A stretch of DNA of 64,000 nt from Candidatus Brocadia sp. (GTDB lineage: Bacteria > Planctomycetota > Brocadiia > Brocadiales > Brocadiaceae): assembly GCA_021646415.1 (NCBI GenBank), contig SOEU01000004.1, positions 1 to 64,000 of the forward strand, written 5' to 3'. The notes under the pieces were generated by a model, which was not told the DNA's origin, made no database searches, and worked only from the letters and a program-made list of their open reading frames with translations. Within the stretch, counting starts at the first letter, position 1. Every line of letters begins with the position of its first letter. Position numbers and translations under genes: made by a program. This document shows, piece after piece, positions 26,830-36,930 of the stretch.

Positions 26830-27360
26830 AATTTACTCCGGGATAGCCGCAACCAAAAAAACATTTGAAAAAATGTTACAAGTTGCGGGTTGCGAGTTAC
26901 GAGTTACGAGTTACGAGTTGCGGGTTGTGCATTGTATTTATCTCTCATAAAGTAAATACTACTTCCATTTTAATATTTTAGTTTTTTGAAAAATCTCAGT
27001 AAATGAAACTTAGCCTGGCTTCGAGATTGAGGCCTGAAAAGGCCGTTAGAATATAGCAGGGGGTGAAGCCCCCTGACCTTGAATACAAAACAACAAGCCC
27101 CAAAGGGGCGAAAGGACATCTCTTTATTTCCAAAGATAATTTTCATCGTATTCGATGCCATGTTTGTTAAGAATTCCTTTCGCCCTTTCAGGGCTAATCA
27201 ATTTATTATTCATTTTTCAGGGGGCTTCACCCCCTGCTATACACTGTCTGCCCTTCGGGCATAAAAGTTAACATCTCGGTATTTCGTAAGGCAAAATACT
27301 TACCTTTTTCAAAATACTTAACTGATACCTTTCATTCTGTCTCAAACATACTGAATGAAT
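26830..27360. repeat. Repeat-rich spacer between archease and GTPase genes
   Basis: At 26880-26930 a 7-base unit (GAGTTAC, with variants GGGTTGC) is repeated about seven times. From 27035 to 27275 there is a cluster of hairpins: AGGGGGTGAAGCCCCCTG, CCCCAAAGGGGCGAAAGG, CCTTTCGCCCTTTCAGGGC and CAGGGGGCTTCACCCCCTG, arranged so that the two ends are inverted copies of each other. No gene is seen. It may be an immobile palindromic element. Confidence 0.75.
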
Positions 27361-28245
27361 CTATATCTCACACCTTTTCAACTCCCCGATGATCTTTGAT
27401 TCCTGCGATTTGAGCTCTTTTCCGATGAAAACCAATTTAGTCTTTTCTGCCTGGAAAGGCTCCAATTCCCAACGTCCGGCAACAAAGTTAAAAAGATACG
27501 TCCCTTGAGAAAAACGCACAAAACCCTTGGCGCGATAGACATATTCATTTAAATGATCAGCAAATTGCTCAAAACAGCTTTGATCTAAGGTTGCGCTGGT
27601 TTGATGACTGAATGACTCAAATTCGGGCTGGTGAATATGTTTGGGCTGTAGTATTTCCCGCTCCCGGGCAATTCCAAAAAGTAAATCAGGGTCGACCTGG
27701 GTGCGCTGGGTATACAGGATAGGTGCCATATTATTAAGCTGATGCAGCTTTTCTTGCAACATATCCAGATTTTCAGGCGTAACAAGGTCGATCTTATTGA
27801 GGAGAATGGTATCCGCCGCCTGGATTTGTGTCCGGGTCGTATACCCAAGTTGTGGATACTTTATCATGGCATCGGCATCTGCAATCGTCACTACCCCGTC
27901 CAGCCGCACACGTGGGATGTTTTCATGAATATTGAAGACCAGGGCATCGGGTTCTGCCACCCCGGTGGTTTCAACTACGATGGCTTCCGGGTCTATCTTG
28001 TCGATCACTTCATTTACCGCTGCCTCGAACTCTCCCTGCAGGGAACAACAAACGCATCCACCACCCAGTTCGGCAATGCGGATATTTTTCCCTTCGATGA
28101 TTTTGCTATCGATGGCAATTTCACCAAATTCGTTCATGAGGATCGCTATCTTCTTTGACACCGTATCCAGGATGTGGCGAAGCAGCGTGGTTTTCCCGCT
28201 CCCAAGAGGACCGGTAATCAGGGTAATGGGCGTTCTGACATTCAC
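27361..28245 (-). CDS. G3E (CobW/COG0523) family GTPase, putative metallochaperone
   Basis: A 294-residue G3E P-loop GTPase. Walker A is GPLGSGKTTLLRHIL; the metal-binding CxCC motif is in ELGGGCVCCSLQGEF; Walker B/G3 is in VVETTGVAEPD and the guanine motif is NKID. A CobW C-terminal domain follows (about 200-285). Relatives insert or deliver Zn, Co or Fe. It starts three bases after the stop of rtcB, so the two are co-translated. RtcB needs Mn and GTP, so a role in metal delivery to the ligase is an attractive but untested inference. Confidence 0.88.
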   Translation of the reverse strand: MNVRTPITLITGPLGSGKTTLLRHILDTVSKKIAILMNEFGEIAIDSKIIEGKNIRIAELGGGCVCCSLQGEFEAAVNEVIDKIDPEAIVVETTGVAEPDALVFNIHENIPRVRLDGVVTIADADAMIKYPQLGYTTRTQIQAADTILLNKIDLVTPENLDMLQEKLHQLNNMAPILYTQRTQVDPDLLFGIAREREILQPKHIHQPEFESFSHQTSATLDQSCFEQFADHLNEYVYRAKGFVRFSQGTYLFNFVAGRWELEPFQAEKTKLVFIGKELKSQESKIIGELKRCEI

Positions 28246-28248
28246 GTC

Positions 28249-29706
28249 CTATCCCTTCACGTTACCAATGGGCGTAAAGCGTACTACTCGCCTGCTGATC
28301 CCCGCCCGCTCAGTGGCCTCGATGACATCGTCAATGTCCTTGTAGGCACCGCCCGCCTCCTCAGCAAGCCCTGACCATGAGGCAGTACGGACATAGATCC
28401 CGCGCTTTTCCATATCCTGCTGTAATTTTTCTCCCCACCACATCTTCCGTGCTTTGGTCCGGCTCATGGTTCGGCCGCTGCCGTGTGCCGTGCTGAAGAA
28501 GGTTTGATCGCCTCCGGGGGTTCCCACCAGTAAATAGGAACCCGTCTCCATGCTGCCTCCTATGATAACAGGCTGCCCTGCTTCCTTATATCGTTCCGGT
28601 ATACCCTCCATTTGTGGCCCAAAGGCGCGGGTGGCACCCTTTCGATGCACGAGCAGGTTTTTGATTTGTCCATCAACAACATGCCGCTCGAACTTGGCGG
28701 TATTGTGTGCCACATCATATACCATGTGCATCTGTAAGTCCTGGGGAGAACGATTAAATACATCAGAAAAAACTTCGCGTACCCGGTGTAAGATGACCTG
28801 GCGGTTGGCAAATGACATATTGATCCCGCATTTCATGGCAGCAAAGTAATCTCTCCCCTCAGGAGAATTGAAAGGGGCAGAGGCCAGCTCACGATCCAGA
28901 ATTTTGATCCCATACTTGCTTTGCATGACCCTCAGAAAAACCTGCAGGTAGTCGGTTGCCACCTGATGTCCAAATCCCCTGCTACCGCAGTGAAACATAA
29001 CTACTACCTGGTCAGGGATAGTTATGCCAAAGGTCCGGGCCAGTTCTGTATCGTGAATATTTTCGCGTCGTACTACCTGGATCTCCAGGTAATGATTGCC
29101 GGAGCCCAGGGTACCAATCTGGTTATAACCACGGTCGATGGCTTTTTCACTGATTTTTGATGCATCGGCCCCATCGATACAACCAGACTCTTCAGTTAAC
29201 TCCAGGTCTTCTTCCCATCCATAGCCATTTTTGACACACCACCGCGCACCCTGTTCAACCACCTGGCGGAACTCGTTCCTTGTTAACCTGAGAAAGCCCG
29301 TACTCCCCACCCCTGCCGGGACCCTGTCATAAAGCTTGTCGATCAGGGTTTTAAGATGCGGCTTTACATCATCATACATAAGGTTAGTCGTCACCAGGCG
29401 CATACCGCAATTGATGTCAAAGCCAATACCCCCCGGAGAAATCACCCCTTCGTCAGCATCCATGGCAGCCACTCCCCCAATTGGAAAACCGTATCCGAAA
29501 TGGCCGTCTGGCATGCAGAGCGCATATTTGGTGATACCCGGCAACGTGGCCACATTGGTAACCTGCTCATAGACTGTTTCGTCCATCTCGTGAATCAATT
29601 TTTCCGTTCCGTAGATTCTGGCCGGAACACGCATCCCCTCCTTATAAGAAACGGGTAACTCCCAGATTGTATCGGATATCCGTTTCAAGAACGTTGGGGC
29701 AGGCAT
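28249..29706 (-). CDS. rtcB: RtcB RNA-splicing ligase
   Basis: A 485-residue RtcB ligase, which joins 2',3'-cyclic phosphate (or 3'-phosphate) and 5'-OH RNA ends using GTP and Mn. Metal-site motifs visible are GGIGFDINCGMRL (with the conserved Cys), GSGNHYLEIQ and HCGSRGFGHQ. The guanylylated histidine is in AHGSGRTMSR (about H408). The length is normal for the family. It is the first gene of a minus-strand set with the G3E GTPase and, further on, archease. Its biological targets cannot be inferred from the sequence. Confidence 0.95.
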   Translation of the reverse strand: MPAPTFLKRISDTIWELPVSYKEGMRVPARIYGTEKLIHEMDETVYEQVTNVATLPGITKYALCMPDGHFGYGFPIGGVAAMDADEGVISPGGIGFDINCGMRLVTTNLMYDDVKPHLKTLIDKLYDRVPAGVGSTGFLRLTRNEFRQVVEQGARWCVKNGYGWEEDLELTEESGCIDGADASKISEKAIDRGYNQIGTLGSGNHYLEIQVVRRENIHDTELARTFGITIPDQVVVMFHCGSRGFGHQVATDYLQVFLRVMQSKYGIKILDRELASAPFNSPEGRDYFAAMKCGINMSFANRQVILHRVREVFSDVFNRSPQDLQMHMVYDVAHNTAKFERHVVDGQIKNLLVHRKGATRAFGPQMEGIPERYKEAGQPVIIGGSMETGSYLLVGTPGGDQTFFSTAHGSGRTMSRTKARKMWWGEKLQQDMEKRGIYVRTASWSGLAEEAGGAYKDIDDVIEATERAGISRRVVRFTPIGNVKG

Positions 29707-30179
29707 CGCTTCATTACTCCTTTCTTCAACATTTGGTCCTGTTAAAATAAACCTGCCTTAACATTTGATTAGGCCAACGGCAACTTTTAAATACAAATTT
29801 TTACGACAGTGTGCCACCCCCCTTCACCCCCGCCAGCGGGGGACAGGCGACTGTCCCCCTCAGTGAGGGGGATTAAGGGGGAGGAGCTTTTGTTTGAAAT
29901 CCCTCACATTCAGATTAGGCCTTTTGGCGACGCATCTGTGTTGCAAAGATATCCCATAAAAACACTTACTTTATAATATACTACGATTCAGTTCTATAAC
30001 AACTCTTTTTCCTATTTTACTTTAGTTGTTAAAATGAGTACTATATTTAAAAACAGAGAGGTTATTACCGCCTTAAAATATCTGCTGTCACTGACAAGAT
30101 TAATAGGGAAAAACGGTTATTGCAGGTAAAGAGGCAAATGCGTCCTATACATTTGAAAAAGGGCCTGTTAAAAATCACT
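29707..30179. other. Intergenic region with a GC-rich palindrome
   Basis: Between the divergent rtcB and FAD oxidase genes. At about 29815-29883 several C- and G-runs form hairpins (CCCCCGCCAGCGGGGG, ACAGGCGACTGT, CCCCCTCAGTGAGGGGG). The rest is AT-rich and should contain both promoters, but no clear -35/-10 pair was identified. Confidence 0.5.
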
Positions 30180-31679
30180 ATGATCCGTAGCGCTGACCCC
30201 GATACGATACGTCCATATCTTAAAGACGCTTCTAACCTTACCGGTGGCTATGCAAGCGAGGTGGTCTTTCCTGAAGATGAAAAAGAGGTCATTCAGGTGC
30301 TGGATGAGGCGTGCTACACCCGCACACCTGTAACAATTGCGGGAAATGGTACAGGTCTCGCCGGAGCGAGGATACCGTTTGGCGGAATCGTTCTCTCAAC
30401 TGAAAAGCTCGGCGGATTAAGGAGAATTTATCAAATCAACGGAGGTTCCAGTTACGCCGTGACAGGGCCGGCCATTACTTTAAGAGCGCTGCAGGAGGCG
30501 GTTTCTGCAAGAGGACTCCTTTACCCTCCGGATCCGACAGAACAGAACGCCTTTATCGGCGCCAGCGTCGCAACGAATGCATCGGGGGCACGCACTTTCA
30601 AATACGGAGCTACCCGACGGTGGATAAAACGAATAAGAGTTGTTCTTGCAACAGGAGACATCCTGGAACTGCGCCGTGGGGAGTTCGTTGCTGATAAAGA
30701 AGGCCGCCTTTTCCTGAATGGGGACAGAAACTCTTTTGAATTAAAGCTGCCCCAGTATCAAATGCCGGAGGGAAAGCACTCCGCTGGCTACTATGTGGCT
30801 CCAGGAATGAGCGCCCTGGATCTTTTTATTGGTTCAGAAGGGACTTTGGGTGTGATCACAGAGGTTGAGGTTGAGTTAATTCCTAAGCCACAGGAACTCT
30901 TTAGTGGCGTTGTTTTCTTTGACCAGGAGGAGAATGCCTGGCAGTTCACCGACCATGCAAGAGGAGAGTCGTTAAAAAACCGTGCTTCTCAAAGAAAAGA
31001 TCAGATTGATGCCAGCGCTCTGGAGTATTTCGATTCTCAGTCTCTGGAAATTCTGCGTTCCTCCTATTCTCAAATTCCCCGAAATGCACGGTCAGCCATC
31101 TTTTTTGAACAGGAGATGCAATATGAGTCCGGAAAGATACTCATGGAACAATGGTTTCAGTTATGCAGAGATCATCAATCGCTGTTTGATCAGAGCTGGT
31201 TTGGCAAAAACCCAAAGGAACATGCTGAATTCAGGGTATTTCGTCATGCGATTCCGGTTCTTGTCAATAGAATCCTGCGACAGCATCATCAACTGAAGAT
31301 TGGCACTGATTTTACCGTTCCAAACAAACGCTTTTTTGATCTGTTTAAGCTGTATCGTCAGAGTTTGGATAACTCAGGTCTTCGGTATTGTATCTTTGGC
31401 CATATTGCTGATAATCATCTCCACGTAAACATCCTCCCGCAGAACGATCAGGAAGCTGACCGGGGGTGGCAAATTTATCGCAAAATAGCCAGACAAATTA
31501 TTGAATGGAGAGGCACCATTTCCGCTGAGCATGGCGTGGGCAAGATCAAACGTGAATATCTTTTGGACATGTTTAGCCAATCGGGACTACGGGAGATGGC
31601 CTTCATCAAAAAGACGCTCGATCCGTACGTAATTCTGGGCAGGGGGAATATTATTCCGGAAGAGTTTTTACTCCGCTGA
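30180..31679 (+). CDS. FAD-linked oxidase (GlcD/D-lactate dehydrogenase-like)
   Basis: A flavin oxidoreductase of the VAO/PCMH fold, about 500 residues from the ATG at 30180 (an open frame reaches back to a TTG at 30120). The FAD-binding half includes PVTIAGNGTGLAGARIPFGG and IGASVATNASGARTFKYGATR; the substrate half ends with CIFGHIADNHLHVNILPQ and EHGVGKIKREYL, where the paired His and Glu of GlcD/DLD are present. Enzymes of this group oxidise 2-hydroxy acids such as glycolate or D-lactate, passing electrons to quinone or cytochrome. It lacks the ferredoxin domain of longer DLD forms. The exact substrate is unknown. Confidence 0.88.
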   Translation: MIRSADPDTIRPYLKDASNLTGGYASEVVFPEDEKEVIQVLDEACYTRTPVTIAGNGTGLAGARIPFGGIVLSTEKLGGLRRIYQINGGSSYAVTGPAITLRALQEAVSARGLLYPPDPTEQNAFIGASVATNASGARTFKYGATRRWIKRIRVVLATGDILELRRGEFVADKEGRLFLNGDRNSFELKLPQYQMPEGKHSAGYYVAPGMSALDLFIGSEGTLGVITEVEVELIPKPQELFSGVVFFDQEENAWQFTDHARGESLKNRASQRKDQIDASALEYFDSQSLEILRSSYSQIPRNARSAIFFEQEMQYESGKILMEQWFQLCRDHQSLFDQSWFGKNPKEHAEFRVFRHAIPVLVNRILRQHHQLKIGTDFTVPNKRFFDLFKLYRQSLDNSGLRYCIFGHIADNHLHVNILPQNDQEADRGWQIYRKIARQIIEWRGTISAEHGVGKIKREYLLDMFSQSGLREMAFIKKTLDPYVILGRGNIIPEEFLLR

Positions 31680-31819
31680 GGTGATTAACCCGGTCATTCA
31701 CGGTATATCTCGAACACATTACTTCAAATAATGCGCTATTCATACATATTCAAACCATCATTGTGATATGATGATGTAATAATGCCGTATCAATACAATC
31801 TCCGGAATGGGAGGCAAAT

Positions 31820-32344
31820 ATGGTGAAAAACGTCAAACGTTTCACTTTTTCTCAATCAATGTCAATTGTTTTTTTGTTATTCATGGTCGGCTGCGCCCCG
31901 GTTATATCAAAACAAATCAGAGATCAGATGAGACCTGATATCAGTTTTACTGAGGTACTAAAAGACCCCGAACAATACAAAGGCCAGCTGATTATCCTGA
32001 GCGGAATCATTATCGAAGGCAGAAATACCAGGGAAGGTACCTTATTACGGGTGTTACAGCGTCCAGCAGGTTTTCGCGGGAAACCCAAGGACGTGGATGA
32101 AACCGAAGGGAGGTTTCTGGCTCTCGACCACCGCTACCTGGATGTAGCCGTATTCACAAAAGGAAGAGCTGTTACAATCGCGGGAGAGGTTCAGGGAAAG
32201 AGAATTTTTCCTTTGGACGAAACAGAATACACCTATCCGCTGCTTCACGTGAAAGAAATATACCTCTGGCCGGCTGAAAAAAGCTATTATTCCCCTTATC
32301 CCTCATGGCACATCGGCTTCGGCTTTGGATATTCACACTGGTGA
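31820..32344 (+). CDS. Slp-family outer-membrane lipoprotein
   Basis: A 174-residue lipoprotein: signal peptide with lipobox FMVGC (about C25), then the Slp pattern SFTEVLKDPEQYKGQLIILSG and RFLALDHRYLDVAVFTKGRAVTIAGE. Slp proteins are starvation- or stress-linked outer-membrane lipoproteins with unclear function. The end is rich in Tyr, His and Gly (SWHIGFGFGYSHW). A GGGAGG site precedes the ATG. Confidence 0.85.
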   Translation: MVKNVKRFTFSQSMSIVFLLFMVGCAPVISKQIRDQMRPDISFTEVLKDPEQYKGQLIILSGIIIEGRNTREGTLLRVLQRPAGFRGKPKDVDETEGRFLALDHRYLDVAVFTKGRAVTIAGEVQGKRIFPLDETEYTYPLLHVKEIYLWPAEKSYYSPYPSWHIGFGFGYSHW

Positions 32345-32365
32345 ACCTTTCGCTGCTGATAATTA

Positions 32366-33214
32366 TTAACGACAAAGCAGGATTGGACAGTGTGTAGACC
32401 GCATAACCCTTACCGTAGTGCCACCCAGAATCATTTCCTGGAGCCGGGAATGACCATAAGCGCCCATAACCAGGATATTAAATTTTTCATCTTCGTCATT
32501 ACAAAGTTCCAGGATGCCTTTTGCATGATCGGTTCCTTCTTTTGCGACAGTATTGACGGTAAGGTTGTAACTTTCGAGAAATGTTTTTGCCTTTGAAAGT
32601 ATCTCGGAAGATTCTTCTTTTTTGCCTGCCACGAAGACCACCGTTACAGGTAACTTCATGGGTTGTGCTATTTCAGCGCCGCTACGCAATGCCTTGTCAG
32701 CAAATGAGCTCCCGTCATAAGCAATCAGCATTTTGGTAAAAGGTTTGAATTCTGATGGCGTAATGAGTACCGGTTTATGGGTCTGTCGTACCACAAATTC
32801 AACATTAGTGCCTAAAAACACGTCTCGCCATTCAGCGTGAGCCCCCATCTTTCCCATAGAAATCAGGTCGCAGTCATCGGCAGATTTAATAATCTCACGA
32901 CTCACAACCCCTTCTCTTACCTCCCGGGAAAACGGTATTCCTGCCTGACTGCATTTTCCCTCCAGCAGATTCAAGGCTGCATCAGCCTGCGATTCCATCA
33001 TCTCTCTTACGGTTTGATTGAATGTGCCGTAGGGGACCATTCCACCAATGCTCGTACCAATGTCATGGATCAGGGGACCGGTCAATACCTTGACATCTTT
33101 AACGAACAATCCTTTGACACTGGCGTTAAAAAGGCGTGCCAGGTGTATTGCATAATCGGCTGCCGTTATACTGTTTTCAGAACCATCCGTAGGGACAAGG
33201 ATTAGCTTTATCAT
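32366..33214 (-). CDS. Tandem universal stress protein
   Basis: A 282-residue protein with two UspA domains (about 1-145 and 155-282). Each starts with the strand-Asp pattern (LVPTDGSENS; LIAYDGSSFA), and each has the G-x2-G-x9-G-(S/T) type ATP-binding signature near its end (GKMGAHAEWRDVFLGTN; GAYGHSRLQEMILGGTT). It is predicted cytoplasmic, binding ATP and supporting survival in stress. It is transcribed alone, convergent with the slp gene. Confidence 0.92.
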   Translation of the reverse strand: MIKLILVPTDGSENSITAADYAIHLARLFNASVKGLFVKDVKVLTGPLIHDIGTSIGGMVPYGTFNQTVREMMESQADAALNLLEGKCSQAGIPFSREVREGVVSREIIKSADDCDLISMGKMGAHAEWRDVFLGTNVEFVVRQTHKPVLITPSEFKPFTKMLIAYDGSSFADKALRSGAEIAQPMKLPVTVVFVAGKKEESSEILSKAKTFLESYNLTVNTVAKEGTDHAKGILELCNDEDEKFNILVMGAYGHSRLQEMILGGTTVRVMRSTHCPILLCR

Positions 33215-33642
33215 AAAATGCAGAACCTCCGATTGTCTGGTTTTTGAAAAGTGTATGCTAAAACAGGATTCTCATTCTTCTTAAGTTAGTAACCATTGAA
33301 AATCGATGCGATTATTACCCATGAGTACTGTTTTGTCAAGTTAAATATGATGTTTGATACATATGTAATTTCGAATATCAGTGCCCAATCGTTATTTTAG
33401 AACGTTCAAGCATTTCAAAATATAAGAACGTCCACAAATCTGTTCTTTAAAATCACTTGTATTGAAATTTCAACCAGGTAATGCTCGACTTAGGTGATAA
33501 AGACGGATTTATTTTCAGAATAAGCCATGAAATCCCCCCGCACGAAAATATTCAGTATTATTAAATTATTTATATTAAATTATTTTATTGATCTGCCGAT
33601 AATATTAACGAAAACTGACATTAATAAATGGAGGTAATAATA
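33215..33642. other. AT-rich intergenic region upstream of the chemoreceptor
   Basis: About 430 bases between divergent genes. No reading frame, repeat or hairpin stands out. The chemoreceptor start is set by GGAGGTAATAATA just before 33643. Confidence 0.5.
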
Positions 33643-35778
33643 ATGATGAAGATTACCCTTAACGCGAAGATTATAACGTTATTTGTAATTGCAGGTTTAC
33701 TGCCTTTTATCATTACGGGAATGTTGAGTTATCGCATAGCGAGCAAGTCTCTTTCTGAACAGTCTTTTAATCAGTTAACCTCTGTACGGGATATAAAGAA
33801 GAAGCAGATAGAGGGATATTTTGAGAGAATACGATTAGATATAGCTGCATTATCCGGGGATCCAACACTCTGCAGCGCCATACAGAAAATGAAACAGGCA
33901 TTCACGGAGATAGGCGCAGAGAAAGTCCATGAGCTTTACGTCAAAAAAAATCCATTCCGGAAAGAGAAAAAAATCGATTATCTCCATGCAACTGATGGAA
34001 GTGAGTATAGCAGTTTACACGCCACATATCATCCCTATTTCAAAGGCTTGTTGGAAAAACGTGGTTATTATGACATTTTTTTAATTGATTCAGAGACCGG
34101 GGATGTAATATATACCGCCTTTAAAGAGTCAGATTTTGGTTCTAATCTTTTACATGGTCCGTATGCAGATACGAATATTGCCAGGCTTTATACGGAGGTA
34201 AACAACGCGGACGGACAAGATCTTGTAAAGATGGTCGATTTTGAGTCATATGCGCCTTCTAACTTCGAACCTGCCTCGTTTATTGCAGCCCCTGTTTATG
34301 CAGGATTTAATAAAATAGGGGTTTTGATAATTCAAATACCCATCGATCAGATCAACACTATTATGACTGAAAGGGCTGGCCTGGGAGAAACCGGCGAGAC
34401 CTATCTTGTAGGAATTGACAAATTTATGAGATCTGATTCCAGGTTTTCTGAGAAAAGGACAATATTGGTAAATAAGATAGACACGGAAGCAACCAGGGAT
34501 GCCTTATCAGGCAAGAGTTCCTGTAAGATAATAAAAGATTACAGGGGTTTGGAAGTGCTCAGCGCATATGCACCCCTTGATATAAAGGATACAAATTGGG
34601 CAATTATTGCAGAAATTGACAGAAAGGAGGCCTTTAAAGCAGCAACGTTGCTAAAAAATTGGAATTTTATTATCGGCATAGCAGCAGTGCTTTTTGTCAC
34701 AGCACTTGGATGGGTTGTACTGAAGATTACGGGAAAGATATCGGGCCTCTTTAAGATGTTGCTGGCCGATCTTACGGAGGGGTCTTCTCAGGTTGCCTCG
34801 GCAGCGGAGCAAATCTCAGAATCAAGCCAGAATCTGGCCGAGGGGTCTTCGGAACAAGCGGCTTCAATAGAAGAGACATCTTCATCTATGGAAGAGATTT
34901 CTGCTATGACCAGGCAAAACGCCGACAATGCCAAAGAAGCCGCCAGTTTGGCCAATTTGTGTAATGCATCTGCAGCCCAGGGTGATCATTCGATGGGGAT
35001 GCTGAACACAGCTATACACGAAATCAGTGATAGTAGCAAGAAGATAGCAAATATTATCAAGGTAATTGACGAGATTGCATTCCAGACCAATTTGTTAGCC
35101 CTGAATGCAGCCGTGGAAGCGGCGAGGGCTGGTGAACATGGGAAGGGATTCGCTGTGGTTGCGGAAGAGGTAAGAAACCTGGCACAACGCAGTGCCAGCG
35201 CCGCAAAGGAGACAGCCCAGCTGATCGAGGATAGCGTAAAGAAGGTAGATGTTGGTGTGGAATTAACAAATAAGGTCGGAGAATCCCTCAAGGAAATTGT
35301 GAAAAATGTCAAGAAAGTGACAGATTTGGTAAACGAGATTGCCAATGCATCACAGGAACAGTCTGAAGGAGTCAGTCAGGTGGGAAAAGCCATAACCCAG
35401 ATGGATCAGGTCATACAGCAAAATGCTGTAAATGCTGAAGAAACGGCATCGGCAAGTGAAGAGTTATCTGCACAGGCAAATAGTCTGCTCTCTCTGGTGG
35501 ATAAAATTGCCAAAGAGGCGGGAGGCAGGGAAGCAGATACAGAGACACACAAAGATAAACCACAGGCAGCAAATAAACCTGACAGAGCAAAAGAACCGGC
35601 AAAGAGAACAGTGACAAGGGACAAAACGATATCGTACAATAAACGAAGTAATGAGCATGTCATACACATTTCAGGAGATGGGAATGGAAAAGAGCGAGGA
35701 TTTGGGAAAAGACATCATCCCGAGTCAGATGCAGATGCAATTATTCCGATGGATGAAGAGGCTTTTAAGGACTTCTGA
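33643..35778 (+). CDS. Methyl-accepting chemotaxis protein
   Basis: A 711-residue chemoreceptor. One N-terminal helix (about 9-30) is followed by a large extracytoplasmic dCache-type region (about 35-345) and a second helix ([19 protein letters not shown]). No clear HAMP domain follows; the signalling coiled coil begins soon after. The tip motif is [20 protein letters not shown] followed by [16 protein letters not shown]. The C-terminus ends in a flexible tail (KRHHP...) and MDEEAFKDF, similar in place to the tether sequences that bind methylation enzymes. No che genes are nearby. ATG at 33643 is chosen for the GGAGGT site. Confidence 0.93.
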   Translation: MMKITLNAKIITLFVIAGLLPFIITGMLSYRIASKSLSEQSFNQLTSVRDIKKKQIEGYFERIRLDIAALSGDPTLCSAIQKMKQAFTEIGAEKVHELYVKKNPFRKEKKIDYLHATDGSEYSSLHATYHPYFKGLLEKRGYYDIFLIDSETGDVIYTAFKESDFGSNLLHGPYADTNIARLYTEVNNADGQDLVKMVDFESYAPSNFEPASFIAAPVYAGFNKIGVLIIQIPIDQINTIMTERAGLGETGETYLVGIDKFMRSDSRFSEKRTILVNKIDTEATRDALSGKSSCKIIKDYRGLEVLSAYAPLDIKDTNWAIIAEIDRKEAFKAATLLKNWNFIIGIAAVLFVTALGWVVLKITGKISGLFKMLLADLTEGSSQVASAAEQISESSQNLAEGSSEQAASIEETSSSMEEISAMTRQNADNAKEAASLANLCNASAAQGDHSMGMLNTAIHEISDSSKKIANIIKVIDEIAFQTNLLALNAAVEAARAGEHGKGFAVVAEEVRNLAQRSASAAKETAQLIEDSVKKVDVGVELTNKVGESLKEIVKNVKKVTDLVNEIANASQEQSEGVSQVGKAITQMDQVIQQNAVNAEETASASEELSAQANSLLSLVDKIAKEAGGREADTETHKDKPQAANKPDRAKEPAKRTVTRDKTISYNKRSNEHVIHISGDGNGKERGFGKRHHPESDADAIIPMDEEAFKDF

Positions 35779-35885
35779 AATCTACTGATGAGCGATATCT
35801 GAAATGTGTTGATAGTCTCCTGGGGTTTAGCTCCTCCCGTCTATACCTCAAAGACTATCAATACATTTTGGATTTACAAACTACG

Positions 35886-36896
35886 TCATAAAATAAAGTA
35901 CAGTGCAAGCAGCGCCAGTGCACCACCGAGAAAATATTGGGAAACATCTTTGATAATATTTTTCTTTTTGATTCCTATGATGTTTTTGTGTTTTTCAATG
36001 ACCTGTGCGAAAATATGTTTAAGTTCGTTGCCTGTGGCATCATGCTGATAAGTCCCGCCAACCATTTCTGCAATTTCCCGTAAAAAAATCGGATTGGGAT
36101 TGGTATAAATAGTTTCTCCTTCTTCCGTAATCTCGTAACCTGTTACGTTCCCTTCCTTATCTCTTTTGGGTATAGGGGATGCCTTTTTCAGGTCTCCGAT
36201 GCCGACAACATAAATAGCGATATCCTTCCTCTCCAACAGCAGTTTTACGGCCTCTGCGACCTGGCTGCGGGTAATGATTTGCTCTTCTCCATCTGTGAGG
36301 AGAATCATCACCTTTTTTGTATTTTCTTTGCCGAACGTATTCATAGCCAGGATAAACGCATTGCCAATATTCGTCCCGTAAGGTACAAATCGCACATAAT
36401 TTTCATTGATCATATTCAATATGCGCAGGAAGACCCTTTCGTAATCATTGGTGGGATACGGCAGAAGTGAAAAGGCACGGGCTGCAAACACCACCAGACC
36501 GACACGGTCACCTTCCAATCCTTGCACAAGATGGGATATCTCCATCTTTGCACGCTGTAATCGGTTGGGTTTTACATCTTCCGCTAGCATGCTGATCGAG
36601 ACGTCTAAGACAAAGACAATCTCCAATCCCTCTTTTTCATAATGGTCCTGTGTTGTTTGCCATTTAGGCTGTAACACCACCATTCCCAGGATACAGCAGG
36701 CTGCACTCATACAAGCACCTTTCAGGAGGTTTCTGTGTATCCTGGGAATTTTGCTAAATCTGTTGATTAAACTTCTTTGGCCAAAGGCCTTTAACCAGGC
36801 TGACTTTCTTCGATAAAGGAATACATACAAGATAAAGATCAGACCTGCAAGTGCATAAACAAGGATTTTATGTTCTTCGTAATTAAAAAATAACAT
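35886..36896 (-). CDS. BatA/BatB-like VWA-domain membrane protein
   Basis: A 336-residue protein with two N-terminal helices (about 8-27 and 55-78), a von Willebrand factor A domain (about 88-290) and a C-terminal helix. The MIDAS motif is DVSISM (DxSxS), with the Thr in PYGTNIG and the Asp in LTDGEEQ. The topology matches BatA/BatB proteins of the aerotolerance operons. It lies downstream of a TPR protein and a lipoprotein on the same strand, but no MoxR ATPase gene is next to it, so the usual full operon is not present in this window. Confidence 0.88.
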   Translation of the reverse strand: MLFFNYEEHKILVYALAGLIFILYVFLYRRKSAWLKAFGQRSLINRFSKIPRIHRNLLKGACMSAACCILGMVVLQPKWQTTQDHYEKEGLEIVFVLDVSISMLAEDVKPNRLQRAKMEISHLVQGLEGDRVGLVVFAARAFSLLPYPTNDYERVFLRILNMINENYVRFVPYGTNIGNAFILAMNTFGKENTKKVMILLTDGEEQIITRSQVAEAVKLLLERKDIAIYVVGIGDLKKASPIPKRDKEGNVTGYEITEEGETIYTNPNPIFLREIAEMVGGTYQHDATGNELKHIFAQVIEKHKNIIGIKKKNIIKDVSQYFLGGALALLALYFIL

Positions 36897-36930
36897 GGAG
36901 GCCCTTATTTCTTAATTTTTAACCAAGAAA

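Noticed and set aside
26880-26930. Possible CRISPR-like array from regularly repeated GAGTTAC units
   Set aside because: Units are seven bases with no spacers; it is a simple tandem repeat.
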